The notes beneath the pieces were generated by a model that worked only from the letters and a program-made list of their open reading frames with translations, had not been told where the DNA came from and did not search any database. 50,394 bases of DNA from Pseudolabrys sp. (GTDB lineage Bacteria > Pseudomonadota > Alphaproteobacteria > Rhizobiales > Xanthobacteraceae): positions 1-50,394 of the forward strand of contig JADGGK010000016.1 of assembly GCA_019689975.1 (NCBI GenBank), read 5' to 3'. Below, in pieces: positions 26,701-35,296 of this stretch. The position numbers and the translations under genes were made by a program. Within the stretch, counting starts at the first letter, position 1, and each line of letters starts with the position of its first letter.

Positions 26701-27244
26701 GGAGGTGGCGCGTCGGGCGCTCGCCAGCGGTCACTTTCCGGTCAGGCAGGCGCAAGGCACGATCGCCATCGACGCCGGACAGGCGCGGCTTGCCGATTTC
26801 ACGGCGACGGCGGAGGCCTGCGACCTTGCGCTCGGCGGCAGCGTCGATCTGTTCGACGCCACGCTCGATCTGCATCTCGTGCTGTCGGATCATGCGCGGA
26901 GCGGTCGTCCCGACATCTTCGTCGCCGTCAAAGGGCCGATTGCGGCCCCGGCGCGGACCGTCGACGTGTCCGCTTTGACCGCCTGGTTGATGCTGCGCGC
27001 GGTCGAGAACGAAACGCGGCGTCTCAAGGCGGTCGAGCAGTCCTCGCGCACGAGCAACCTGTCGTCATCCGCGCCGACCGCAGGCAATGCCGGCGCCGCC
27101 CCGGTCGTCCCCGCCGCGCCAAGCCTGGCTCCGCCGCCGATCGCGATGCCGCCGCAACCCGTGCCGACGCTGCCCGTGCCCGTCTATGTCGATCCGCTGC
27201 CGCCGCGCGCCAGGCCGCAGGTCTCAGTCGGCACGCAGCGCTGA
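23738..27244 (+). CDS. AsmA family protein, large
   Basis: An inner-membrane-anchored, mostly periplasmic protein of 1168 residues, longer than E. coli AsmA (about 617). One N-terminal helix (TLLTAAIAIILALVTALVGP) is followed by the AsmA start: LLIDWAAYRPLLQAQASRLL and VPVRVAGAIDVRLLPSPHV. Long beta-rich repeats follow, then an AsmA-like C-terminal domain (SGRFSLADASFAG, FTATAEACDLALGGSVDLFD) and a Pro-rich tail of about 50 residues. AsmA/TamB-type proteins form lipid-carrying bridges from inner to outer membrane. The start is a TTG (QTTLL follows) with CTGGAG eight bases before it; another TTG lies 17 codons upstream. The 3' end overlaps the convergent RHH gene by 21 bases. Confidence 0.88.
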   Translation: MQTTLLTAAIAIILALVTALVGPLLIDWAAYRPLLQAQASRLLGVPVRVAGAIDVRLLPSPHVTLHDIAIGAAADAMRADVLDLELATGSLLRGEWRATELRLSGPRLRLGIDAAGRVTGPAIAVGFKPEALTIDRLSVNDGRITLADAASGGSLVLDRFYFNGTAGSLRGPVQGEGDVVVDGEHYPFRIAAGRYAADDTIKLTLNVDPRERPISVEIGGTLALSGSSPRFEGRLGLTRLAGIAAPEGRLVEPWHLTGRIKASASSALLEDVDFQYGSQDRGVKLTGLARLTFGATPRLQGVISGGQIDLDRVLGHHGAAAPGAALRQLAAWVREAFRPPVPLAIGIGIDQLTVAGGGLQNLRGDMTADARGWDLERLEFRAPGFTQTRLAGHLGLGATGVVFTGAAELESLDPAALTAWLQGRTQAKPGQPRRLRLRGDITAGPERIAVEHLSGEIARRAVAGRFVYQFAAPGRPSKLDAALNAPDLDLDLALDFARAFSAGAALERPHDMTIAADIGRVTIAGIEARGFSARLAAVADRWEIDKLAIGDVAGAAVSASGRLALSDAPAQGEVRLDLSAPDMAAAAALLSRLAPGATQLLEPRLSAAAPIALHARLTVADGAHGRLAVEGTAGKVRLALDGSGDFDAARLRLGTLRLDGTLGAEDGSSLITLLGLDRLIAVDAGPAALTFNAVGPAEGHLQVTGRLTAGGLDADASGSVDAFADPPAAALRVAIRTANAAPLRRGARLPFSLTTRLELAGEDLTLHEIDGKVAGSGVRGRLAVSLGRPHRLTGEIEADAAAAGPVLAAAIGMPAGASGPDAAWTWPEEPFAGGLFGDLAGAVTVKARRLAIFPRVDMREFSATLRFGRDEFALERMTGAVAGGRFTGELSLHSAADGVSARGSATLAGAETAPLLTAAARPPLAGRLDLTVAAAGAGLSPAALVGSLRGSGRFSLADASFAGLNPSAVDLAVRAVDEGAGMDAARLSEVARRALASGHFPVRQAQGTIAIDAGQARLADFTATAEACDLALGGSVDLFDATLDLHLVLSDHARSGRPDIFVAVKGPIAAPARTVDVSALTAWLMLRAVENETRRLKAVEQSSRTSNLSSSAPTAGNAGAAPVVPAAPSLAPPPIAMPPQPVPTLPVPVYVDPLPPRARPQVSVGTQR

Positions 27245-27502
27245 GGGGTCGGCGCTGCCGGCGAGCGGTCGTTGCGGCGGGCCGTCGCCGCGGGCGCGAT
27301 AATGATCGAGCACGAACAGGCGTATGGCCGAGGAAAGATTGCCGTGGCGGCGCTTGGCGTCGATCGCCGCCACCAGTTCCGACAGCGTCATGCCGCGGCC
27401 GGCGGCGATCTCCTTCAGGCTCGTCCAAAAGGCGTCTTCAAGGCTGACGCTCGTCTTGTGACCGGCGATCACGATCGAGCGTTTGACCACCGGAGATTTC
27501 AT
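27224..27502 (-). CDS. Ribbon-helix-helix domain protein
   Basis: A 92-residue protein with an RHH_4-like fold. The strand is KRSIVIAGHKTSVSLEDAFW, followed by two helices (LKEIAAGRGMTLSELVAAID and SSAIRLFVLDHYRAR). Such proteins usually bind DNA as dimers. Common in alphaproteobacteria, its targets are unknown. The ATG at 27502 (MKSPVVKRS) fits the family; the frame is open 22 codons more. It is on the same strand as fumC, 333 bases downstream, and its tail overlaps the end of the AsmA gene by 21 bases. Confidence 0.82.
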   Translation of the reverse strand: MKSPVVKRSIVIAGHKTSVSLEDAFWTSLKEIAAGRGMTLSELVAAIDAKRRHGNLSSAIRLFVLDHYRARGDGPPQRPLAGSADPSALRAD

Positions 27503-27835
27503 CGACCCCTCCCCGCGCGGAACGGGCGCGACCGCGCAACCGCCGCGAAACGGCGGCCGGGACCGCATCCGCGCCTCCCGCCGGCGCTTCGTGCGCCGCC
27601 GGCGGCATTCACGCCCTCTCGGCGAGGATTGCGGCAGCCGCGTCGCGGATTCAACACACGGTTGGTTGATCGCAACGGGCGTGCGCGCGCCCGCAGCCGA
27701 TGGCGATCGCAGCGGATCGGCGCCGCCGTGGCGGAAAGCCCCGCAACGGGCGGCTTGACCCGGCGCCGTCCCGAAAACGGATCCTGCGCGACGCGAATGC
27801 CGCGCGCGGGACGCGGCGGCCGGGCCGGTCGAGGC
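27503..27835. other. Intergenic region with GC hairpins, no gene seen
   Basis: The region between fumC and the RHH gene contains a tight hairpin CCGCCG-cgaaa-CGGCGG at 27540-27556 and a second GC-rich inverted repeat around 27580-27607. Neither is followed by a T-run on either strand, so they are not clear intrinsic terminators. They lie upstream of the RHH start and could shape its leader. I see no gene or RNA family here. Confidence 0.4.
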
Positions 27836-29254
27836 TCAGGAAGGCCGGGTCATCTTGGCCGGCTGCACCAGACGGTCGAATTCGGCGCCGCTCACATGGC
27901 CGAGGCGGATCGCTTCCTCGCGCAGCGTGGTACCGTTGGCGTGCGCGGCCTTGGCGATCTCGGCCGCCTTGTCATAGCCGATCTTCGGCGCGAGCGCGGT
28001 GACGAGCATCAGCGAGCGCTCCGTCAATTCGCGGATGCGCGGCTCGTTGGCCTTGATGCCGGCAACGCAATGGTCGGCGAACGAGCGCGCCGCATCGCCG
28101 AGCAGCCTGATCGACTGCAGCATGCAATAGGCAAGCACCGGCTTGAACACGTTGAGCTCGAAATGACCCTGGCTCGCGGCGACGGTCATCGTTGTGTGAT
28201 TGCCGAACACGCGGGTGCAGACCATGGTGAGGGCTTCGCTCTGGGTCGGATTGACCTTGCCCGGCATGATCGACGAGCCGGGTTCGTTCGCCGGAAGGAT
28301 GAGTTCTCCCAGGCCGGAACGCGGGCCCGAGCCGAGCAGGCGAATGTCGTTGGCGATCTTGAACAGCGCGGCGGCGGCCGCATCAAGGGCTCCGTGCACG
28401 ATGAGATAGGCTTCGTGTCCCGCCATGTGTTCGAATTTGTTGGGCGCACTGACGAACGGCAGCCGGGTGAGCGCGGCGACACGCCGGGCGAAGGCCTTGG
28501 CGAATTGCGGCTTGGCGTTGAGTCCGGTGCCGACCGCGGTGCCGCCCTGAGCCAGCGGGAAAAGCTCGCGCTGCGCGCGCGAGAGCCGCGCGAGCGCCGA
28601 CTTGACCTGCGCCGCATAGCCGGAAAATTCCTGCCCCAGCGTGATCGGTGTCGCATCCATCAGGTGCGTGCGGCCGATCTTGACGATGCCGGCGAATTCC
28701 TTCGCCTTGCGGTTCAGCGCCGCATGAAGCGCCGTCAGTGCCGGCCGCAGGTGATGCTCGATAGCCAGCGCCGCGGCGATATGCATGGCGGTCGGGATCG
28801 CGTCGTTGGACGACTGACTCATATTCACGTGGTCGTTGGGATGCACCGGCTTTTTCGTACCGAGCTCGCCGCCGAGCCTGAGATTGGCGGCGTTGGCGAT
28901 CACCTCGTTGACATTCATGTTGGTCTGCGTGCCGGAACCGGTTTGCCAGACCGAGAGCGGGAAATGGTCGTCGAGCTTGCCGTCGGCGATGTCCTGCGCG
29001 ATCGCGACGATCGCATCGGCACGCTTGCGGTCGAGCAGGCCGAGTTCGCAATTGACCTCGGCCGCGGCGCGCTTGACGAGCCCGAGCGCGCGCACGAGCT
29101 CGATCGGCATGCGTTCCTCGCCGATGCGGAAATGAAGCAGCGACCGCTGCGTCTGCGCACCCCACAGCCGGTCGGCGGGGACCGGCAGCGTGCCGAAGCC
29201 GTCGCTCTCGTTGCGAGTCCGGGGAGGAAGGTCGGCGGCGCGCGATTTTGCCAT
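27836..29254 (-). CDS. fumC: Fumarate hydratase class II
   Basis: A 472-residue oxygen-stable, iron-free fumarase that interconverts fumarate and malate in the TCA cycle. The superfamily signature [15 protein letters not shown] is intact (catalytic loop Ser), and [16 protein letters not shown] carries the conserved His. [12 protein letters not shown] and [14 protein letters not shown] are also as expected. The start at 29254 gives [20 protein letters not shown], near the usual family start. It lies 37 bases downstream of sspB on the same strand, so the two are probably co-transcribed. Confidence 0.96.
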   Translation of the reverse strand: MAKSRAADLPPRTRNESDGFGTLPVPADRLWGAQTQRSLLHFRIGEERMPIELVRALGLVKRAAAEVNCELGLLDRKRADAIVAIAQDIADGKLDDHFPLSVWQTGSGTQTNMNVNEVIANAANLRLGGELGTKKPVHPNDHVNMSQSSNDAIPTAMHIAAALAIEHHLRPALTALHAALNRKAKEFAGIVKIGRTHLMDATPITLGQEFSGYAAQVKSALARLSRAQRELFPLAQGGTAVGTGLNAKPQFAKAFARRVAALTRLPFVSAPNKFEHMAGHEAYLIVHGALDAAAAALFKIANDIRLLGSGPRSGLGELILPANEPGSSIMPGKVNPTQSEALTMVCTRVFGNHTTMTVAASQGHFELNVFKPVLAYCMLQSIRLLGDAARSFADHCVAGIKANEPRIRELTERSLMLVTALAPKIGYDKAAEIAKAAHANGTTLREEAIRLGHVSGAEFDRLVQPAKMTRPS

Positions 29255-29291
29255 GGCGTGTCCGGCGGGCGTCGGCCGCTTCGCGGCGCGG

Positions 29292-29864
29292 CTATTTCTT
29301 GCGGAAGCGATCGAGCCGCACGACCTGGGCGCCGCCGGCCGGCGGCGTCGGTTCCTCGTCAGTGGCTGGCGTCCGAGGCACGCTCGAGGATTGGGCCGAG
29401 GCCGCCGGCAGGCGCGCTCCGCTCTCGCCCGCATTGTCGGCGCGTCTGTCGGCGCCAGCGCCTCGATTTTTCTCCGCCGCATTGGCGGCTTCGCCCGCGC
29501 TGTCCTCGCCGATCTCCTCGAATTGCAGACTGAATTGCGCGGCCGGGTCGATGAACTTGGTGATCGCTTCGAACGGGACGGTGAGCTTGGTCGGCACCCC
29601 GCCGAAGGACAGGCCGACCTCGAAGGCATCCTCGCTCACTTTCAGATCCCAGAACTGGTGCTGCAGCACGATGGTGATCTGCTGCGGATATTGCGCGCGC
29701 AACCGATCCGGCATCCGCACGCCGGCATGCGTGGTGTCGAACGCGATGAAGAAATGATGGTCGCCGGGCAGGCCGCCGCGCTGGGCGGTGTCGGCGAGCA
29801 CGCTGCGCACCACGCCCCTGAGCGCCTGTTGCGTGAGGAGATCGTAGCGGATCTGATCGGCCAT
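29292..29864 (-). CDS. sspB: SspB-type ClpXP adaptor protein
   Basis: A 190-residue protein of the alphaproteobacterial SspB-alpha group. It tethers ssrA-tagged proteins to ClpX and speeds their degradation. The fold core is visible: [54 protein letters not shown] and [21 protein letters not shown] disordered Ala/Glu-rich linker follows, then [10 protein letters not shown], a short basic C-terminal end of the kind that docks on the ClpX N-domain. The tmRNA gene that encodes the tag it recognises lies about 370 bases upstream on the same strand. Confidence 0.92.
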   Translation of the reverse strand: MADQIRYDLLTQQALRGVVRSVLADTAQRGGLPGDHHFFIAFDTTHAGVRMPDRLRAQYPQQITIVLQHQFWDLKVSEDAFEVGLSFGGVPTKLTVPFEAITKFIDPAAQFSLQFEEIGEDSAGEAANAAEKNRGAGADRRADNAGESGARLPAASAQSSSVPRTPATDEEPTPPAGGAQVVRLDRFRKK

Positions 29865-30229
29865 GGCAGCGTTCGGCGGTCAGCGGTCCATCCTCGCAAC
29901 TCCGGGAACCCGATTCATGGACCGGTGATCCATGATCCCCGCCTCATTCCTCGCCTTTTCAGGGGGAGGAAGATCGCGCGGCGCGCGGCCGGCGTCGCAT
30001 GCGCGCAACGCTCACCCCGACTGCCCCCGCGCTTCCCGTGCAGGGACGGGTGTGACGGGGATTCGGGCGTCACCCGGTTGCACGCGCACATATTAGCACA
30101 ATAGCACAATACCAATACCGACGGAGCCGTCGTCTCCTCGAGGCGTCTTCCGCGTCCGGGGCCGGCGCGGCCGGCGCCGGCGGCGAGGCGCTCCGCTCCT
30201 CCCGCCCATGCCCGTCCGTCGCGTCGGGG
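29865..30229. promoter_or_regulatory. sspB upstream region with tandem 8-base repeat
   Basis: Most of this gap is GC-rich, but 30088-30118 is strikingly AT-rich. AGCACAAT is repeated directly at 30095-30102 and 30103-30110, next to ATATTA at 30090-30095. On the minus strand this reads ATTGTGCT twice, then TAATAT, which could be the -10 of an sspB promoter; a matching -35 is weak (TATTGG, 16 bases off). The repeat might be an operator. No ORF is credible here. Confidence 0.4.
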
Positions 30230-30600
30230 AAGGTGGAGGCTTCTGTTGCCGGGTGCCTCCGGACCCCGCCGGACGGGGCTAAGCCGTCAGGACTTCAGGT
30301 CGGTTTTTCAAACCGCTTACGCGGCCTGAGCCACCGGAGCATAGTTGTCGTTGGCAACTATGTGTTCGGCCCGATAACGGCGGTACCATGCCGGGCGAAA
30401 GCACGCCCTTTACGCCCTCGTCGATCCTAGTTCGGCCCCGAAATCAGAGGTCAAATGTCGGAGAGCCGAGATCGGAAAACGCAGAACCGGCCCCCTCTGC
30501 AATCCGACATCTGGCCTCTGGTGGAGCCGCCGGGTACTGCCCCCGGGTCCGATGGGTTTATTACGACGGCCGTTTATCGCCATAGCCGGGTCGCCCCGGC
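30230..30600 (-). ncRNA. ssrA: Transfer-messenger RNA, permuted two-piece (alpha) form
   Basis: Read on the minus strand, the gene first gives the acceptor piece, ending ...GGCGGCTCCACCA with CCA at 30521-30519. A T-arm (CCGGG, loop GGCAGTA, CCCGG) precedes it. A removable loop at 30518-30440 folds on itself (CAGAGGCCAGATGTCGGA against TCCGACATTTGACCTCTG). The coding piece then starts GGGGCCGAACTAGGATCGAC at 30439. Its GGGGCCG pairs with CGGCTCC of the acceptor, including one G-U. The resume frame at 30355-30317 reads ANDNYAPVAQAA and stop TAA, a rhizobial-type degradation tag. A GGAGGC/GCCTCC hairpin at 30260-30235 marks the 3' region. The 5' end near 30600 follows a possible -10, TATATT at 30612-30607. 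tmRNA rescues stalled ribosomes and tags the peptide for ClpXP. Exact processing ends are not known. Confidence 0.93.
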
Positions 30601-30691
30601 GGGACGAATATAGGGCGCCGCCCCGGCCGAAGGAAGGGCGGGGCGGCCATCGGCTCGCGCGGTTCCGCCCGGCCTGATCCGGCCTGCCGCG

Positions 30692-32428
30692 TCACGCCGC
30701 GCCGATGCCTTGCTCCGCCTCGTCCTCGAAAAACTGCCGCAGCTCTTGGGCCGGCCGCGCGCGGCTGAACAAATAGCCCTGCATCTCGGTGCAGCCGATC
30801 GCCTGCAGCATGTCGCGCTGCTGCTCGGTTTCCACCCCCTCGGCCGTGGACGCCATGTTGAGGCACTTGGCGAGATTGGCGACCGCGTTGACGATCGCCG
30901 CGGGCTCGCTGCCATTCGAGAGATCCTGGATGAAGGAGCGGTCGATCTTGATCTTGTCGAAGGGGAAGCTGCGCAAATAGCTGAGCGAGGAATAGCCGGT
31001 GCCGAAATCGTCAAGCGCGATCTGCACCCCGAGCTTCCGCAATTCGTGCAGCGTGGCGAGCGTGGCGAAGGTGTTCTGCAAAAGCACGGTCTCCGTGATC
31101 TCGAGCTGAAGCTTGCGCGCCGGCATGCCCGTTTCCGCCAGGATCCCGGTCACGGTGCTGAGCAGATTGCGGTTGTTCAACTGCGCCGGCGACAGGTTGA
31201 CGGCCACCTTGATGTGTTCCGGCCAGTTGACGGCTTCGGCGCAGGCCGTTCTGAGCACCCACTCGCCGAGCGGCACGATCAGGCCGGTTTCCTCGGCGAT
31301 CGGGATGAAATCGGCGGGCGAAACCACCCCGCGCGTGGGATGGTTCCAGCGCAGCAGCGCTTCGAAGGCGGTGATCGCGTTGGTCCGCAAGTCGACGAGC
31401 GGCTGATAATAGAGCTCGAATTTTCTGCCGGCGAGGGCGTTGCGCAGGTCCATCTCCAATTCGCGCCGCGCTTTCATCCGCGTGTTCATCTCCGGCTCGA
31501 AGAAGCGGAAAGTCCCGCGGCCGTCGCCCTTGGCGCCATAGAGCGCCATATCGGCATTGCGCATCAGTTCTTCCGCGTCGAGCGCGTCCATGGGTGCAAC
31601 CGAGATGCCGATCGAGATGTCGGTCACGATCTGGTGGCCGTCGATCTGATAAGGCTTGGCGATCGACTCGCGGATGCGCCGCGCCAGCACCGCGGCGTCG
31701 GTCGGCTGTTGCATCTGCGTCATGATAATGGCGAATTCGTCGCCGCCGAGACGCGCCACCGTATCGGGTTCGCGCGTGCAGGCGCGCAGCCGCTCGCCGA
31801 CGAGCTTGAGCAGTTCGTCGCCGATCGGATGGCCGAGGGCGTCGTTGACGCTCTTGAACTGGTCGAGATCGAGGCAGAGCACGGCAAGGCATTCCCCGCG
31901 CTTGACGCGCTTCAATTCGTGCTCGAGCCGCTCGCGCAACATGACACGGTTGGGCAGGTCGGTGAGCGCGTCATGGCGCGCCATGTGCGCGATGCGCTCT
32001 TCCGATCGCTGGCGCTCGGTCACGTCTTCGTGCGTTGCGATCCAGCCGCCGCCATCGAGCGGTTTGCTGACGACCGAAAACGCCCGTCCGTCGTCGAGCG
32101 AAACGGTGAGGCTGTAGGGCTTGCCGCTCGCCATGCCTTCGCGCAGGCGCGCGATGTAATCGTCGGGGTCGCCGACGAAGGTCCCGCGTTCGAGGCGATG
32201 GGCGAGCAGATCGCGCAGGAGGCATCCCGGCTTAACGACCTCCGCCGACATCCCGTACATCTCGAGATAGCGGCGGTTGCAGAAAATTAAGCGTGTTTCC
32301 GAATCAAACATCAGCACGCCCTGCGCCATGTTGTTGAGGACGGTTTCCAGCAATTGCGCGTTCTGCCGGGTCATGTGCGGAAATGCGAGAATTTCCGCGG
32401 GCGTGACCTGTTGCCTTGAGCGATCCAT
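30692..32428 (-). CDS. PAS-GGDEF-EAL protein (cyclic di-GMP turnover)
   Basis: A 578-residue signalling protein with no membrane segment. A PAS-7-like sensor region spans roughly residues 20-140 (ETVLNNMAQGVLMFDSETRL). The diguanylate cyclase domain has intact GGDEF at 228-232, and the phosphodiesterase domain has intact EAL at 356-358 plus DDFGTGYSSLSYL and KIDRSFIQDL. Both catalytic motifs look functional, so it may make or break c-di-GMP depending on the PAS signal. AGGGGGG before ATG 32428 fixes the start; the frame runs open 23 codons further. It precedes the tmRNA gene on the same strand. Confidence 0.9.
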   Translation of the reverse strand: MDRSRQQVTPAEILAFPHMTRQNAQLLETVLNNMAQGVLMFDSETRLIFCNRRYLEMYGMSAEVVKPGCLLRDLLAHRLERGTFVGDPDDYIARLREGMASGKPYSLTVSLDDGRAFSVVSKPLDGGGWIATHEDVTERQRSEERIAHMARHDALTDLPNRVMLRERLEHELKRVKRGECLAVLCLDLDQFKSVNDALGHPIGDELLKLVGERLRACTREPDTVARLGGDEFAIIMTQMQQPTDAAVLARRIRESIAKPYQIDGHQIVTDISIGISVAPMDALDAEELMRNADMALYGAKGDGRGTFRFFEPEMNTRMKARRELEMDLRNALAGRKFELYYQPLVDLRTNAITAFEALLRWNHPTRGVVSPADFIPIAEETGLIVPLGEWVLRTACAEAVNWPEHIKVAVNLSPAQLNNRNLLSTVTGILAETGMPARKLQLEITETVLLQNTFATLATLHELRKLGVQIALDDFGTGYSSLSYLRSFPFDKIKIDRSFIQDLSNGSEPAAIVNAVANLAKCLNMASTAEGVETEQQRDMLQAIGCTEMQGYLFSRARPAQELRQFFEDEAEQGIGAA

Positions 32429-32577
32429 CGAACCCCCCTGTGAGCAAGATCGGGCCTCCGAGCGCGCCCGTTCTAGGGGGTCTCCCTTTGAAACCACTCA
32501 AGGAATAGCCGCCGGTTTGATTAAAATCGCGCCGCATTCCGCCGCGCGGTCGACCGCCGCCGCGCCGCGGCGCGGTC

Positions 32578-34131
32578 TCAGCCCTCCGCCTGCGAGGGCG
32601 TCGCCGCGATCCGCGGCGCGCGCTCTCCCGGCCGCAGGCGACGCAGCCAGAGCACGACCTGGGCCACGATGAGCAATGCCGAAAGGCCGACGAACACCGT
32701 GCTGATCGGATGGTTCTTGATGTCGACGAAGACCCAGATGTCGCCGCGCGAGATCAACATGGCGCGGCGGAAATTCTCCTCGAAACGCGGTCCGAGGACG
32801 AATCCGAGCAGGATCGGCGCCGGATGGAAGCCGAGCAGCAGGAGAATATAGCCGAAGACGCCGATGAACAGCGTGAGGCCGACCTGGAACATATCGTTGT
32901 TGGCGCCGTAGACGCCGATGCAGACGAAGAACAGCGCGCTCGGGTAGAGATATTTGTACGGCACCGCGAGCATCTTCACCCACAGGCCGATCATCGGCAC
33001 GTTGAGGATCACCAGCAGGATATTGCCGATCCAGAAGCTGGCGATCAGCCCCCAGAAGATGTCGGGATGCTGGCTGATGAGCTGCGGTCCGGGAACGATG
33101 CCCTGGATCATCAGCGCGCCGAGCAGCAGGGCCATCACCGTGTCCCCGGGAATGCCGAGGCTCATGGTGGGGATGAAGTCGCCCTGGACCGAGGAATGGG
33201 TGGATGCCTCGGGGCAGGCGACGCCCTCGATCGCGCCGTTGCCGAAGCGCTCGGGCGTGCGCGATATCTTCTTTTCCGTGGCGTAGGAAACGAAGGAAGC
33301 GATGGTGGGGCCGGTGCCGGGGATCAGCGCGCACAGGCTGCCGATCAGCGTGCCGCGGATCCAGGGGAAGAACGAGCGCCTGATGTCGGCACCCGAGGGC
33401 CACATGTCGCGGACCTTCACATTGGCGTATTTGGTATCGAATTTGACGTTCTGGTTGATGCTCTTCATGAACTCGGCGATGCCGAAGACGCCGAGCGCGA
33501 GCGCGACGATCTCGACGCCGTCGTAGAGTTCGAGCAGGCCGAAGGTCAGCCGCGGCGTCCCGGTTTCGATGTCGGCGCCGACGATGCCGATGATCAGGCC
33601 GAGCACAGTCATCGCCACGCCTTTGAGCGGCGAGCCGCGCGCGAGCGTCGAGCCCGCGAGCAATCCGAGCAGCATCAGCGAACAGACCTCCGCCGGCCCG
33701 AATTTCATCGCCACGCTGACGAGCGCGGGCGCGAGAAAGATCATTTCAGTGATGCCGAACGAGGCGCCGATGAACGAGCCGATGACCGTGATGCCGAGCG
33801 CGGTCCCGCCTTTGCCCTGCTTGGTGAGGGGATAGCCGTCGAGGCAGGTCACGGCGTGCGGGGGATGGCAAGGCAGGTTAAGCAGGATCGAACAAATGGC
33901 GCCGCCATATTGCGCGCCGTAATAGACGCCGGCCAGCATCAGAATTGCGGCCACCGGCTTCATGCCGAAGGTGAGCGGCAGCAGGATCGAGATCGTGGCA
34001 ACCGGCCCCATCCCCGGGAGCACGCCGACCATGTTGCCGACGAGCACGCCCAGGAAGCACCACATCAGGTTGTGCGGCTCGAAGGCGACGGAGAACCCGT
34101 ACCAGAGATCGGTGAGGGCGGTTTCGATCAC
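32578..34131 (-). CDS. tctA: Tripartite tricarboxylate transporter, large permease TctA
   Basis: A 517-residue inner-membrane protein with about 11-12 hydrophobic segments. It is the large subunit of TctABC-type, ion-driven secondary importers for citrate-like carboxylates. Typical TctA words are GVLPGMGPVATISILLPLTF, AGVYYGAQYGGAICSILLNL, PCHPPHAVTCLDGYPL and TMSLGIPGDTVMALLLGALM. Its ATG overlaps the tctB stop as ATGA, so the two are translationally coupled. The periplasmic partner TctC is not in this window. Confidence 0.94.
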   Translation of the reverse strand: MIETALTDLWYGFSVAFEPHNLMWCFLGVLVGNMVGVLPGMGPVATISILLPLTFGMKPVAAILMLAGVYYGAQYGGAICSILLNLPCHPPHAVTCLDGYPLTKQGKGGTALGITVIGSFIGASFGITEMIFLAPALVSVAMKFGPAEVCSLMLLGLLAGSTLARGSPLKGVAMTVLGLIIGIVGADIETGTPRLTFGLLELYDGVEIVALALGVFGIAEFMKSINQNVKFDTKYANVKVRDMWPSGADIRRSFFPWIRGTLIGSLCALIPGTGPTIASFVSYATEKKISRTPERFGNGAIEGVACPEASTHSSVQGDFIPTMSLGIPGDTVMALLLGALMIQGIVPGPQLISQHPDIFWGLIASFWIGNILLVILNVPMIGLWVKMLAVPYKYLYPSALFFVCIGVYGANNDMFQVGLTLFIGVFGYILLLLGFHPAPILLGFVLGPRFEENFRRAMLISRGDIWVFVDIKNHPISTVFVGLSALLIVAQVVLWLRRLRPGERAPRIAATPSQAEG

Positions 34132-34634
34132 GTGCCACCCCAGGTCACCACCGGCATCGGCAGTTTCAGCAGATAATGGAACAGGATCACGCCGAACACC
34201 GTCACGCTGGCGGCGAGGATGAGCGCGCTCTTGAGCGTGGTCTCGCGATCACCGAGCGCGGCGACGAAGACACAGGCGAAGGTGGCCGGCAGCATTCCGG
34301 TCGTGCGGCCGAGCAGGATGAACAACACGGGGCCGCCGATGATGCAGGCCCAGCCGCGCCACTCGGCATGCGGCAGCGCGGCCTCCTCCGCGTCGGCTCC
34401 CGCGGTCGCGGTGGCGGCGATGAGACCGCCCAGAATCATCAGCAGGATGCCGAGCGCGACCGGGAAATAGCCCGGACCCATCTGGTTGAGGGTGCCGAGA
34501 GGATAGTTGCTGCCTTCGTGGGCCGTGATGAGGCCCAGAAGGATCATCAGCGCGCCGGCGTAGTAGTCGCGCTTCCACCAGGGAAAGAGCTTGTGCACGG
34601 GTGATCGTGGCAATGATGAACAATCGGCGGCCAT
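34128..34634 (-). CDS. tctB: Tripartite tricarboxylate transporter, small permease TctB
   Basis: A 168-residue protein with four transmembrane segments, the TctB (DUF1468) type: DYYAGALMILLGLITAHEGS, MGPGYFPVALGILLMILGGL and FGVILFHYLLKLPMPVVTWG. It partners TctA, overlapping its start by four bases. The ATG at 34634 has no strong Shine-Dalgarno; a GTG at 34598 (VHKLFPWWKR) is an alternative. The 212-base gap upstream shows no tctC, so the solute-binding subunit must be elsewhere. Confidence 0.9.
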   Translation of the reverse strand: MAADCSSLPRSPVHKLFPWWKRDYYAGALMILLGLITAHEGSNYPLGTLNQMGPGYFPVALGILLMILGGLIAATATAGADAEEAALPHAEWRGWACIIGGPVLFILLGRTTGMLPATFACVFVAALGDRETTLKSALILAASVTVFGVILFHYLLKLPMPVVTWGGT

Positions 34635-34846
34635 CTCAATCGATGCGCGGAGGCTTGGTCAATACGAAACTCGCGCCCGCGGCGCGCCGCGGCGCCTGCC
34701 CGCCGCCGCAAACGAAGTCATTTCTCATGCTGTTACAATGACTTATCCCACTTGTGCGCGACCGATCGTCCGCCCGGGGCGGTCACAAGTCTGCGAGGAA
34801 CGGCATGCGGCCGAAGCGGCGCGGGATGGCTCGCGCCGCCTCCCGC

Positions 34847-35296
34847 TCACCCCGCGGCCAGCGCCGAGAGGGTGGCCGCCGCGAGCACGACGACCTGGAC
34901 GCTGAAGATGGTGATGTTGACGTCCCAGGCCTTGGCGATGATCGGGATCGGCGCCTTGAACGGCAGGTAGCCGTTCTCGTCATAGGCGCCGCCGCCATAG
35001 ATCGGCATGGCGAAGACCGCGACGAAAAAGGCCGCATACACGATCGCTGCCATCAGCGCGGCGAGATAAAGCCGTTCGAGCGCAAGCGGTCCGGGCCACC
35101 AGATCAGCGCCAGCGCCAGCGTCCCGAAGCCGACATAGCTCGAGATCTGCCAGACCACGTGGAAACGGGCATGCGGCGTCCATCGCGGATTGGTCGCGTG
35201 GGTCCGGTTGAAGTCCGCGATGACGGTGGCAAATCCGTAGCCGAGCGTCGCCACGGTGAGCAGGATGCGCGCAAGCAATGTGAGATCGACGGGCAT
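34847..35296 (-). CDS. Small four-helix membrane protein (DUF6640-like)
   Basis: A 149-residue integral membrane protein with four hydrophobic helices: [20 protein letters not shown], then around [38 protein letters not shown], and [20 protein letters not shown] at the end. A polar loop [20 protein letters not shown] follows the first helix. GGGAGGA seven bases before the ATG supports the start. I recognise the pattern as a conserved hypothetical family (DUF6640 as far as I recall); its activity is unknown. It stands alone, divergent from thyA. Confidence 0.75.
   Translation of the reverse strand: MPVDLTLLARILLTVATLGYGFATVIADFNRTHATNPRWTPHARFHVVWQISSYVGFGTLALALIWWPGPLALERLYLAALMAAIVYAAFFVAVFAMPIYGGGAYDENGYLPFKAPIPIIAKAWDVNITIFSVQVVVLAAATLSALAAG

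Noticed and set aside
27540-27607. GC hairpins as an intrinsic terminator after fumC
   Set aside because: Neither hairpin is followed by a T-run on the minus strand, and they lie closer to the RHH gene start than to fumC.
30388-30585. A 65-codon plus-strand ORF
   Set aside because: It lies within the tmRNA gene on the opposite strand and has no ribosome site.
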